This document shows positions 26,923 to 35,288 of a stretch of 64,000 bases of DNA, piece by piece. The translations under genes were made by a program, and so were the position numbers. The notes beneath the pieces were generated by a model. That model was given only the letters and a program-made list of their open reading frames with translations, was not told the origin of the DNA and did not search any database. Within the stretch, counting starts at the first letter, position 1. Every line of letters begins with the position of its first letter. Source of the DNA: G963663365 sp963663365 (GTDB lineage: Bacteria > Hinthialibacterota > Hinthialibacteria > Hinthialibacterales > G963663365); assembly GCA_963663365.2 (NCBI GenBank), contig CAXXIH010000004.1, positions 806,001 to 870,000 of the forward strand, in the 5' to 3' direction.

Positions 26923-28305
26923 ATGCACAAGAAACTTACGCCGACCCAGCGCTTTCTGCTGACTTTTGCGGCGTTAATCGTCATCGGCGCGGTTTTGCTC
27001 TCTTTGCCCGCCAGCGTGCAGGATGGAAGACGGCTGGGAATCATCGATGCATGGTTCACATCAACCTCGGCGGTTTGTGTCACGGGTCTGGCCGTTACCG
27101 ATACCGGCACTACTTTCTCGCCCTTCGGCCAGGTTGTTGTGTTGCTTTTAATACAAGCCGGTGGATTGGGAATGTTGACCATCTCCAGCTGGCTTCTGCT
27201 CGCGCTTTACCGAAAACCTGTCTCTTTTCACAGCCGTTTGCTATTAGAAGAAACCCACGGCGCTTTGATCCACCTGACTGCGGGCGGCTTGCTTAAAAGA
27301 ATTATCGTTTTTACGGCCGCCTCTGAAATTGCCGGAGCCGTATTACTCTCATTCCGCTTTGCCGAAACACGCCCCATTGGCGAAGCGGTCTGGTTAGGCG
27401 TTTTCCATGCCGTTTCCGCGTTTTGTAATGCGGGTTTTTGTCTGTTTCCTGACAGCCTTGTCGAATACTGCGATGATCCCATTATCAATCTTGTGATTAT
27501 GGGACTGATTATCATCGGCGGTTTGGGATTTGTAGTCTGCGCCGATGTCGCTTCTGTAGGCCGGGCCTGGAAAAACCGGGGCTATAAACGCATTCAGCTG
27601 GCTTGGGAAAGTCTAACTCTTCATTCGCAAGTTGTGTTGGCGGCATCGGCTTGTTTGCTTGTGGCCGGCACGTTGATCTTTTTCATCTTTGAAAGCCACA
27701 ACACACTGCATGATTTGCCCTTTTATAAACGATTCCTTCCTTCGGCGTTTCTTTCTTGCACCAGCCGCACAGCCGGATTTAACACATTGGATACGGGCCG
27801 GTTGAGTAACGTCACAATCCTATTCTTGCTGGCTTTCATGATGATCGGCGCCTCTCCGGGATCGACCGGCGGAGGCATCAAGACCACAACCTTTTTTATT
27901 CTCATTGCCATGATCCGTTCGCGGTTATTGAACCGCCCGCGTGTCGAGTTTTTTAGACGTAGCATTCCAGGCGACCTGGTGGCCAAAGCCTTGGCCACGG
28001 TCGGTGCTTTCATAATTCTCACTGCCCTGGCTGCCACAGCCATTGAGTATGTGGAGTATGGTTTTATTTCACACAGCGCATCGCCCGGGCGGATATTGGA
28101 TTTTCTTTTTGAAGTTGTATCGGCTTTGGGCACGGTGGGATTATCGCTGGGCATAACCGCGGATCTTCAACCGTTAAGCCGGCTGGTGTTGATCGCCTGC
28201 ATGTTTGCCGGACGTGTGGGGCCGTTGGTTTTGGCCGCATCGTTGATCGGACAACGCCGCCGCCTGCAATATACATTGCCCGAAGAAAGACTCATGGTCG
28301 GATAA
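26923..28305 (+). CDS. ktrB: Trk/Ktr potassium uptake channel subunit
   Basis: A 460-residue polytopic membrane protein of the TrkH/KtrB family, which forms the K+ (often Na+-coupled) translocation pore from four M1-P-M2 units. Selectivity loops are visible as TSAVCVTGLAVTDTG, HAVSAFCNAGFCLF, SCTSRTAGFNTLDTG and VVSALGTVGLSLGI, each with the key Gly. ASPGSTGGGIKTTT is the conserved intramembrane loop of the family. It is followed after 12 bases by the cytoplasmic gating subunit, as in ktrAB operons. Confidence 0.93.
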   Translation: MHKKLTPTQRFLLTFAALIVIGAVLLSLPASVQDGRRLGIIDAWFTSTSAVCVTGLAVTDTGTTFSPFGQVVVLLLIQAGGLGMLTISSWLLLALYRKPVSFHSRLLLEETHGALIHLTAGGLLKRIIVFTAASEIAGAVLLSFRFAETRPIGEAVWLGVFHAVSAFCNAGFCLFPDSLVEYCDDPIINLVIMGLIIIGGLGFVVCADVASVGRAWKNRGYKRIQLAWESLTLHSQVVLAASACLLVAGTLIFFIFESHNTLHDLPFYKRFLPSAFLSCTSRTAGFNTLDTGRLSNVTILFLLAFMMIGASPGSTGGGIKTTTFFILIAMIRSRLLNRPRVEFFRRSIPGDLVAKALATVGAFIILTALAATAIEYVEYGFISHSASPGRILDFLFEVVSALGTVGLSLGITADLQPLSRLVLIACMFAGRVGPLVLAASLIGQRRRLQYTLPEERLMVG

Positions 28306-28317
28306 GGAGCAATACCG

Positions 28318-29004
28318 ATGAGACGATCCTATGCCATTCTCGGTTTAAGCACATTTTGCCAACGTGCAGCCGCCTCGCTTTATAAATTGGGCGCCACGGT
28401 TCTTGTGGTCGATCAAGATGAAGCCCTGATCCAAGAAATACGGAATCAGGTCACACAGGCTGTTTGTGCAGATGCCCGTCATCGGGATGTCCTAAAAAGT
28501 CTGGGCGTCCTGGAATGCGATGTCGTGATTTTAGGATTGCGGCATCATTTCGACATCACGGTCCTGACCGTACGTTATTTAGAGCAGAATGGTGTCAAAG
28601 AAATCATCGCGCAGGTCGATAGCCTCGATGAAGTTGAAGCCATACGCGCCGTAGGAGCGACACAGGCTGTCTTCCCCGAACGGGATGCCGCTGACCGTAT
28701 GGTCAAAGAACTGGCTCTGCCCGGATTTGTGGACAAAATTACTTTGGCAAAAGATATTGGCGTGGCCGAGATTCGTTGTCCCGACGAATTTTCCGGAAAA
28801 TCAATGCTGGAGCTCGATATTCGTAAGAAACACAAAATCACGATTATCGGCATCAAACCGAAATCGGCCAGCCAAGAGACATTAATCGCCCCGCCTCCCG
28901 AAAGCACACTCGTTCAAGGCGATACTTTAATCGTGATGGGCAGGCTGCACGATGTAACCAAATTCACCGATGCTTTCGCCGATAACAACAATCAATCGGG
29001 ATAA
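28318..29004 (+). CDS. ktrA: Ktr potassium uptake regulatory subunit (RCK domains)
   Basis: A 228-residue RCK protein: an N-terminal Rossmann half (YAILGLSTFC...VLVVDQDEALIQEI) and a C-terminal TrkA_C half (GVAEIRCPDEFSGKSMLEL...GDTLIVMG). KtrA rings bind ATP/ADP and gate KtrB. AAGGAG precedes the start by eight bases. Unusually, the GxGxFG nucleotide loop reads GLSTFC, so two of the three glycines are replaced, while the acidic residue after beta 2 is kept (VVDQD). Nucleotide preference or affinity may therefore differ. Confidence 0.9.
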   Translation: MRRSYAILGLSTFCQRAAASLYKLGATVLVVDQDEALIQEIRNQVTQAVCADARHRDVLKSLGVLECDVVILGLRHHFDITVLTVRYLEQNGVKEIIAQVDSLDEVEAIRAVGATQAVFPERDAADRMVKELALPGFVDKITLAKDIGVAEIRCPDEFSGKSMLELDIRKKHKITIIGIKPKSASQETLIAPPPESTLVQGDTLIVMGRLHDVTKFTDAFADNNNQSG

Positions 29005-29039
29005 CCAAACACCTAACTCGATTTTTGTAATTCAACTTT

Positions 29040-29090
29040 CTCCTCTCCACTCTCTACTCTCTCGCCGCCAACGGCGGCGCGCAGGGGTTC
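29040..29090 (+). repeat. pyrimidine-rich stretch plus CGCCGCC hairpin module
   Basis: CTCCTCTCCACTCTCTACTCTC leads into arms CGCCGCC (29063-29069) and GGCGGCG (29073-29079) around AAC, then GCGCAGGGG. The same module occurs at 10275-10300, 34630-34675, 37325-37380, 39556-39605 and 48760-48800. It sits between the convergent 3' ends of ktrA and the symporter. Confidence 0.65.
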
Positions 29091-29097
29091 CCCGGTC

Positions 29098-30543
29098 TTA
29101 TTCCGACTCAAAAACACGTTGAATGTGTTCTTCGGGGAATTGCGGCGTGAGCAAACTCACAATAGGCACAACCGCCAAAGGCACGAGCATAGCGGTCGCA
29201 CCCGAGACGGGGATTCCGGGCTTGCCCATCACAACATACATCGAGACGGAAATCGCAAGACCGGCAAAAAATCCGGCGATGGCTCCCGCTTTGGTTGTAC
29301 GTTTCCAATAAAGCCCATACAGGAACGGCGCAATGAACGATCCGGATAATGCGCCCCAGGAAATCACCATAAGATTCACAATCACCGTGGGCTGTCTGAG
29401 CGCTACATACAGGGATAAAAGCACAAAAATCCCGCAAAGAATACGCATGACAACCACAACTTTTTCCTTTGAGGCTTCCGGATTCAGAAATCCGCCATAG
29501 AGATCAATCGCCAAGGCCGAACTGGAAACCAACACCAAGGAAGAAAGACTCGACATCGATGCGGAAATCACCAAAAGCAGAATCACCATAGAGACCGCGC
29601 CGGGAGTAAAATCGGTAAGCAGACGGGGAATCAGTTCATCGATCTTTTCAGGCGGTTTTTCATAAAAAAGGTGGCTCATTGCACCCGTGTAATACGCGCC
29701 AAATGCCATGATCACAGCCAACACCGTGCAGGCCGTCGCGGCACGGCTGATAGAATCCACATTTTTAATCGAATAGAACTTCTGAACCATTTGGGGCAGT
29801 CCCCAGGGGCCCAAGCTGGTAATAATGACCAATGACAAAAGTGTCACCCAACCCGGAATAGCGGTCGGGGCCTGCAAAGCAGGCGCATATTCGGCTTTCA
29901 TCAATCCCAATGTGGCATCGATGGGCCCGCCCGCTTGAACTACCAAAAAACCGACCATGACAAAGACGCCGATGACCATCACGATCCCTTGGATCATATC
30001 GGTGATCGCCAAGGCCAAGTATCCGCCCATAATCAGATAGATGCCGGTCAAGATCGCCATAAAGCCAAGCGCATAGTGGTAGGGAATTTGAAGATTGACT
30101 TCAAAAAGATAACTGAGTCCCATAAACACGGATGCAGAGTACGGAACCAGAAAGACAAAAATCACCAATGCTGAGACAATTTTCAGCATGTTGCTGTTGT
30201 ACCGGGCGGCCAAAAACTCCGGCATGGTCATGGCATCGAGACGGACCGTCATTGTGCGCGTCCGCGGCCCCAAAACCTTCCAGGCCAGCCAAACACCCAC
30301 AATCGCGTTGCCCAGCACGATCCAAAGCGCGTGCAATCCGAATCCCCAGCCTAGTTTGCCTGCATAGCCGATAAACAAGACTGCCGAGAAATAGGTCGCT
30401 CCATAGGCAAACGCGGATAGCCACGGCCCCAATGTGCGCCCGCCCAAAAAGAAATCCTTCACCGTTTTGGTGCGGTGCATACAAAGGTAACCCACTAATA
30501 ACATGGTAAGGACATACGCGACGACAATGATTATTCGAATCAA
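29098..30543 (-). CDS. sodium:solute symporter (SSS family)
   Basis: A 481-residue protein with about 13 hydrophobic helices in the LeuT-like SSS arrangement. FFLGGRTLGPWLSAFAYGATYFSA near residue 31 is the family's first signature, SASMSSLSSLVLVSSSALAID near 330 is the Na+-site region on helix 8, and the end has several membrane spans. Such carriers take up proline, pantothenate, sugars, myo-inositol or nucleosides; the substrate cannot be told. The start is a TTG at 30543, eight bases after GGAG. Confidence 0.92.
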   Translation of the reverse strand: MIRIIIVVAYVLTMLLVGYLCMHRTKTVKDFFLGGRTLGPWLSAFAYGATYFSAVLFIGYAGKLGWGFGLHALWIVLGNAIVGVWLAWKVLGPRTRTMTVRLDAMTMPEFLAARYNSNMLKIVSALVIFVFLVPYSASVFMGLSYLFEVNLQIPYHYALGFMAILTGIYLIMGGYLALAITDMIQGIVMVIGVFVMVGFLVVQAGGPIDATLGLMKAEYAPALQAPTAIPGWVTLLSLVIITSLGPWGLPQMVQKFYSIKNVDSISRAATACTVLAVIMAFGAYYTGAMSHLFYEKPPEKIDELIPRLLTDFTPGAVSMVILLLVISASMSSLSSLVLVSSSALAIDLYGGFLNPEASKEKVVVVMRILCGIFVLLSLYVALRQPTVIVNLMVISWGALSGSFIAPFLYGLYWKRTTKAGAIAGFFAGLAISVSMYVVMGKPGIPVSGATAMLVPLAVVPIVSLLTPQFPEEHIQRVFESE

Positions 30544-30760
30544 AATCTCATCTCCAATTACAATCGCTCAAACCAAGTCGATTGGATTATTTTTCAAACA
30601 AATGGCCCATACGCCGGGAGCCCATCTACACGTCAAAGAATATTTTCAATAAAAACGGGAACCATTATTGTATAAAATGTGAACAGAACCTTAACAGATC
30701 TGACACGAATAAACAGATGGTGGCGATTGGGATACTGTCTTGTTTTTTTAGACCGTTGCT

Positions 30761-31462
30761 TCAGGCCGAATTAGACGTGCGGCGGAATACATAAAGATAT
30801 TCAAAATGGAAAGGCCATAACCAACGCAAAGGCGAAGTAACAATCCGGATTTTGCCCATAGGCGTCAATCCATTTTCGGCCACGGCTTGCTCAATGAAAT
30901 GGGGGAGTTCATCGCGCTCTTGATATTTATGCAGCCTGCCCGCCTTGCCCGTCAGTTTGGCCAGGCCCCGTTTACATTCCCGCCACGGATCGAAGGTCCG
31001 CAAATGTTTGGATTGAATCACCAAGAACTTTCCGCATACCCGGGAAATCTCACGAAGTACCAAAAGACGTATTTCAACCGGGAGCAGGGAAATAAACTTA
31101 AAACAGAGCACAAAATCGAACTGATGGTCGCCAAAAGGAAGCAGTGTGGCGTCGCTGCGCAACAAAGGCAGATCATCCCCCACTGCGCCCATCTTCTCCC
31201 GGGCGATTTGCAGCATCTCCATAGAAATATCCGCCCCGAAATAGGCAATACGGCGGCGCATTATCAGCTCGGCTAGACGTCCGGTTCCGGCGGGGCAATC
31301 CAACAAAGACGCGCCGGGTTCCGCCAGCCGCAGAATGCTCTCAAGCGCCCGGTGGGTGGCTTTGTAGTCGCGCTTTTTGGCGGCCGTTGAAATCTTACGG
31401 TCGTCATACGTGCGTGCGACTTCCGAGTCTTGGTAATGCTTTTTGCGGAAATAAGAATCCAT
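30761..31462 (-). CDS. class I SAM-dependent methyltransferase
   Basis: A 233-residue protein whose core reads LLDCPAGTGRLAELI (motif I, with CPAGTG in place of the usual GxGxG), YFGADISMEML (motif II) and FDFVLCFKFISLL (motif IV). It ends with an aromatic, membrane-prone stretch (PLRWLWPFHFEYLYVF). It is divergent from a WaaP-like kinase across 218 bases. Methyltransferases of this CPAGTG type are often found beside lipopolysaccharide or Kdo kinase-like genes, so an envelope-glycolipid role is a reasonable inference but not shown. Confidence 0.82.
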   Translation of the reverse strand: MDSYFRKKHYQDSEVARTYDDRKISTAAKKRDYKATHRALESILRLAEPGASLLDCPAGTGRLAELIMRRRIAYFGADISMEMLQIAREKMGAVGDDLPLLRSDATLLPFGDHQFDFVLCFKFISLLPVEIRLLVLREISRVCGKFLVIQSKHLRTFDPWRECKRGLAKLTGKAGRLHKYQERDELPHFIEQAVAENGLTPMGKIRIVTSPLRWLWPFHFEYLYVFRRTSNSA

Positions 31463-31680
31463 ACTGATGCTATCTTGCGGCGCAGGACCAGACTGATCCC
31501 GCTTTGTCCCTGACTTTTCAGACCATGCAGCATGCAGTCCGCCGCTGTTCCATTCAAGTCATTCGGGGATCGAGTATCGCGCTTTTCCTAGTGAACCTCC
31601 GGGGGGCCTCCGCTCACAAAGGCACCGATGGCGTCTTGCGGTTCCCATTCGGTTCTGATAAGCAAACACTCGGCTAACAA

Positions 31681-33015
31681 ATGACCGCGAACTCAACCAT
31701 ACGCCCCAAGCCGCGCAAAAATGGATTCCATTGGACAATCTTCGATGCCGGCGGCTCTGCAAATGAAACTTGGCAAAAAATGGAGCCAATGCTCGAAGCG
31801 TTGGCCGATGGCGATGGTCCTTTTCATCGCGTTAAGGATGGTCCCCGCAAAGTGATCTTGTGTGGCCCGGATCCATTGCGAGAAGACTGCGAGTTATGGA
31901 TCAAACGTTATTACCGGCCACACCGGCCTTTTCATCCCCGGCGTTTGCTGTTTGGAATCCATGGCCCGGGTGAGGCCGAGGCCAGTCGCGGTCTGAAAGC
32001 GGCCAAAGCGGGGGTGCCTGCCTCAGAAGTAGTCGCCTGCGGGCACCGCGTGCATGGCGGACAGTTGGAATCGATTTTGGTATGCCGCTCGCCACGCTCG
32101 GCGCGAAGACTGGGTGCGGTCTTGGCCGAGTTGGATTGGTCCGATTCGGCCAACATCAAAAGGGCCGAATCGATTCTAAGCTCGGTATTCCGTGTTCTGC
32201 ACAATCTCCATGACAGCGCAGGTCTCGTCCACCGCGACATCAATATGGGCAATGTTCTTGTTCACGGCCCACAAGATGATGTCCTGCTAATCGACTTTCA
32301 CCGCTGCCGCCCTCTAATCCCCGGCTGGCGCATTTATCAACGAACAGAGGATATCACCAAGCTTCACCATTTCTTGGAGGCCCATTTCACCAAACAGAGA
32401 TGGCTTGAGTTGCTCGATGCCTATACCCAAGGCGACACACGCCTTCTGGAAGCGATTCGCTCGAAATGGGACACCGTGAAAAAACAGCGTGAAGAAAGAA
32501 AGATTCTGGGTGTCGTTCAAAGTTGTTTACGTTCACGCGTCTATTTTGTTTGGGACTCTGAACCGCTTGTATTACGGGGAAACAATTCTGACATAAGTAA
32601 GTCTTGTCAATACAAAATCCTGCATGACCGTGACTTTTCACGCGAAAGCCTGGATGAATTCCTCTGCAGACAGGATTTTTCTCTAAATTCCGGTTCCGGT
32701 TCACGTGAGATCAACTCAGGCGGAAACACCAGAGACTGCACCATTTGCACATACTCTGATAAGAAATCGGCCCGCGAGGCATGGTGTGACTTTGTTGAAA
32801 GAGCGTGCCGGGCAAAGGGCAGCGGCGAAATCGCTCCATTGGCGCTGATGGAGCCGAAGGAAGACAATGCGCCGGTTTACATCGTTGCCCGTGGTGCTGA
32901 GCACTGGCCTAAGGGACGGCCCCGCTATGCGCTCTCTTGGGTCTTCTCTCTAGAACGTTTTTCCGAAAGTGCCTTTCAAGAAGTCCTTGGCCGCCGCACG
33001 GATGATGAGGATTAA
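31681..33015 (+). CDS. WaaP/InaA-like lipopolysaccharide kinase-family protein
   Basis: Residues 50-260 are a kinase fold of the WaaP/Kdo kinase type: LWIKRYYRP near 72-80 with the ATP Lys, the catalytic loop VHRDINMGNVLVH (Asp186, Asn191) and VLLIDFHRC with metal-binding Asp205. Such enzymes phosphorylate sugars of lipid A core in Gram-negative bacteria. A further 170 residues with no recognised motif, rich in Cys, Ser and charged residues, form a C-terminal extension. There is no strong ribosome site before the ATG. Its divergent partner is a methyltransferase, as in LPS-modification loci. Confidence 0.75.
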   Translation: MTANSTIRPKPRKNGFHWTIFDAGGSANETWQKMEPMLEALADGDGPFHRVKDGPRKVILCGPDPLREDCELWIKRYYRPHRPFHPRRLLFGIHGPGEAEASRGLKAAKAGVPASEVVACGHRVHGGQLESILVCRSPRSARRLGAVLAELDWSDSANIKRAESILSSVFRVLHNLHDSAGLVHRDINMGNVLVHGPQDDVLLIDFHRCRPLIPGWRIYQRTEDITKLHHFLEAHFTKQRWLELLDAYTQGDTRLLEAIRSKWDTVKKQREERKILGVVQSCLRSRVYFVWDSEPLVLRGNNSDISKSCQYKILHDRDFSRESLDEFLCRQDFSLNSGSGSREINSGGNTRDCTICTYSDKKSAREAWCDFVERACRAKGSGEIAPLALMEPKEDNAPVYIVARGAEHWPKGRPRYALSWVFSLERFSESAFQEVLGRRTDDED

Positions 33016-33138
33016 CCGCTTTTCAACACTTCATCACGGCTATTGGCTGTACGACAGACAACAATTACCGATCATCACGATTCCGTGTTAGTCTCGATGT
33101 TCTACCGAATATCCCCCTATCGGGCCAAGGAGATGACT

Positions 33139-33420
33139 ATGCCTGTTGCCAGTGCACGCCATATATTGGTTCCTACCGAAGAAAAATGCCAAGAGTTAAA
33201 AGACGAGATCGTCGGTGGCGCCGACTTTGCCGAGGTTGCTAAAAATCATTCCCAATGTCCTTCCGGAAGGAATGGTGGCGATTTGGGCGAATTTACCCCC
33301 GGTCAAATGGTAAAAGAGTTCGATCAAGTCGTATTTCAAGAAGAAGTTGGCGTTGTGCATGGACCGATTAAGACCCAATTCGGTTACCACCTGGTAGAAA
33401 TCACCAGCCGTAGTGATTAG
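33139..33420 (+). CDS. ppiC: parvulin-type peptidyl-prolyl isomerase
   Basis: A 93-residue single-domain parvulin. ASARHILVPTEEKCQ, the CPSGRNGGDLGEFTPGQMV block and the closing QFGYHLVEI match the short cytoplasmic PpiC of E. coli, also 93 residues, position by position. It speeds cis/trans isomerisation of prolyl bonds during folding. The ATG at 33139 lies six bases after AAGGAG; a longer in-frame start at 33043 has no such site and would add an unrelated tail. Single gene. Confidence 0.95.
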   Translation: MPVASARHILVPTEEKCQELKDEIVGGADFAEVAKNHSQCPSGRNGGDLGEFTPGQMVKEFDQVVFQEEVGVVHGPIKTQFGYHLVEITSRSD

Positions 33421-33594
33421 ATTCTTAAAAGAGGCCGCATAATCGACAACGTGGCCATTCTAGATACAACTTTCACCATTGAGGCGTCCGGTAATGGGCA
33501 ATTGCGGTTTATGGGGCCATAGACCGCCAGGCGCTGCAATCGAAGAATTGCTCCACTGGACGCAGATTCCGCGAATTCATCAGGAGGCAGGATC

Positions 33595-34584
33595 GTGACA
33601 GCAAAAACAAAGCGATTGGGCAGGACCGGTTTAGAAGTTAATCCCGCGGGCTTTGGCGCATGGGCCATCGGTGGCGGAATTACGATCAATGGATTCGGTA
33701 TCGGTTATGGCGGAATCAAGGATGAAGATTCTAAGGCCGCAATCGAGCGCGGCTTGGAATTGGGTATGAATCTCATCGACACCGCCGATGCTTATGGCGC
33801 CGGTCACAGTGAAGAGGTCATCGGCCAGGTCATGGCCGGACAGTGGGAGGGTGTTTACGTTGCCACAAAAGTCGGAAATGAACGCCGCGATCCGCTTCCC
33901 GGACGTAAAAACTTTGCGAGGGATTATGTCATACAAGCCTGCGAAAACAGTCTGAGGCGTCTTCAAAAAGACACGCTTGATATTTATCAGTTGCATGGCC
34001 CGCCCGAAGACATCGTGGATCAAGGCGAAATTTTTGAGACTTTGGCGGCCTTAAAAGAGCAGGGCAAGATTCGTTTTGTGGGCGTTTCGGTCAATGAGGC
34101 CGAACAAGGCATACGCCTCATTCATGACAATCTCGTCGATGTCATCCAGGTCCGTTACAACCTTTTAGATCGAAAACCGGAAAATGAGTTGTTGCCTTTG
34201 GCGCAACAAAACGATATCGGCATTCTGGCCCGTGTGCCTTTGGCATCGGGTATTTTGACCGGCAAGTTCACCAAAGACACCGTTTTTGCCGCTGATGACC
34301 AACGTGTGAATTGGCTTAAAGGCGATGCGCTCGCCGATTATGTCGATAAGGTTGATGCGCTAAAGGCTTTGTTGGGCGATGAGTGCGAGACGTTGCTTGA
34401 ATTGGCTATGCGTTATGCAATCACGCATGAAGCCGTAGGCGCCACAATTCCCGGTGCAAAAAATCCGGCGCAAGTTGAAGGCAACATCGCCGCCTGTGAT
34501 AAAGGGCCTTTGTCTCCGGCATTGATGGAGCGTCTCATGGCGCTGATTACACCTTGGGGCCCGGATAAAGTTCAATGTACGTAA
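33595..34584 (+). CDS. aldo/keto reductase
   Basis: A 329-residue TIM-barrel NADPH-dependent reductase. The catalytic tetrad is visible: Asp and Tyr in NLIDTADAYGAGHSEEVIG, Lys in YVATKVGNE and His in YQLHGPPED. The C-terminal HEAVGATIPGAKNPAQVEGNI segment binds the cofactor phosphate and is typical of the YajO/YhdN-like branch. The start is a GTG at 33595, seven bases after a perfect AGGAGG. Substrate unknown, likely a sugar or a toxic aldehyde. Confidence 0.92.
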   Translation: MTAKTKRLGRTGLEVNPAGFGAWAIGGGITINGFGIGYGGIKDEDSKAAIERGLELGMNLIDTADAYGAGHSEEVIGQVMAGQWEGVYVATKVGNERRDPLPGRKNFARDYVIQACENSLRRLQKDTLDIYQLHGPPEDIVDQGEIFETLAALKEQGKIRFVGVSVNEAEQGIRLIHDNLVDVIQVRYNLLDRKPENELLPLAQQNDIGILARVPLASGILTGKFTKDTVFAADDQRVNWLKGDALADYVDKVDALKALLGDECETLLELAMRYAITHEAVGATIPGAKNPAQVEGNIAACDKGPLSPALMERLMALITPWGPDKVQCT

Positions 34585-34758
34585 ATATACGTACTCCCAA
34601 ACCACTCACTATGCTTTCGTGATTCTACTTTCACCTCTCTCCTATCCACTTTCTCGCCGCCGAATGGCGGCATGGGGAGGGCGAGGCTCCCGCCGAGCCG
34701 CCTTCATACAATAGATGCATATGTATCTCTCTATCCATTTAATAATCTCTACCGGGTG

Positions 34759-34795
34759 GCGCAGATAAATCTTTTATCTGCGCGCCGAAAGGCGC
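34759..34795 (+). repeat. GGGTGG-CAGA hairpin module, variant arms
   Basis: Arms GCGCAGATAAA and TTTATCTGCGC (11 bp, perfect), occupying the place where other copies have CCCAGACAA/TTGTCTGGG (11349, 48619) or CCCAGAC/GTCTGGG (37449). The flanks CCGGGTGG and AAGAGGCGG are conserved in all. Confidence 0.7.
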
Positions 34796-34870
34796 AAGAG
34801 GCGGTGGGAAATATCGCTTGCCGCAAAATCTTCCTCCCCATCCACCAACTCTCTCAAATACCAAAACCAT

Positions 34871-34977
34871 GTCCTGAAAGGACATAAGCCTGAAGCCCAG
34901 GGCCAAGTTTGGACGCCGAAGGCGGACGAACGCAGCCCTGGGTCACAAACCCCAAAACTCCCGGCCCTGTAAGGGCC
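34871..34977 (+). repeat. composite covarying hairpin element, copy 3
   Basis: Small hairpin GTCCT-GAA-AGGAC (34871-34883). Large hairpin with outer arms CCCAGGGC (34896-34903) and GCCCTGGG (34935-34942) and an inner CGCC-GAA-GGCG. Linker CCCCAAAACTCCCG. Then GGCCCT-GTA-AGGGCC (34963-34977). Confidence 0.78.
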
Positions 34978-35044
34978 GCACAAATCCAGCATCATTTCGA
35001 AAACCTTGTCTCCATCCCCAAACTCCATCATACGAACACACCAA

Positions 35045-35152
35045 GCACCGGAGGTGCGACAAGAAAATAGCCCCGGGCAGAGTTTGGGCGTCGAAGACGG
35101 ACAAACGCCGCCCGGGGTTACCGTCCCCAAAAATCCCAAGCACTGTAAGTGC
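35045..35152 (+). repeat. composite covarying hairpin element, copy 4
   Basis: Small hairpin GCACC-GGA-GGTGC (35045-35057). Large hairpin with outer arms CCCCGGGC (35071-35078) and GCCCGGGG (35110-35117) and an inner CGTC-GAA-GACG (35089-35099). Linker CCCCAAAAATCCCAAG. Then GCACT-GTA-AGTGC (35140-35152). It lies 67 bases after copy 3 in the same orientation. Confidence 0.78.
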
Positions 35153-35288
35153 GTAAGAAAAGGACCTTATATCTCCCCGACACGTTACCTATGAACCTGT
35201 TTATCCCCTTTTAAACCGTAAAAATATTCTGACACCCATTAGACACCATGATAAATTCTGTGCATCACGATATGTGTGGGATGTTTTC

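Larger units (their letters stand above)
34585..35288. other. 704-base repeat-filled gap
   Basis: It runs through nearly the full module order: GCTTTCGTGATTCTAC with a pyrimidine tract, a GCCGCC/GGCGGC hairpin (34656-34671), a GGGAGGGCGAGGCTCCC module, a GCGCAGATAAA/TTTATCTGCGC hairpin (34759-34783) followed by GCGCC-GAAA-GGCGC (34782-34795), then two composite hairpin elements. The last 100 bases (AT-rich) probably hold the promoter of the LRR gene. No gene. Confidence 0.65.

Noticed and set aside
34613..35165. Repeat clusters as CRISPR arrays
   Set aside because: Units differ in length and sequence, spacers are not unique and regular, and no cas gene is present.
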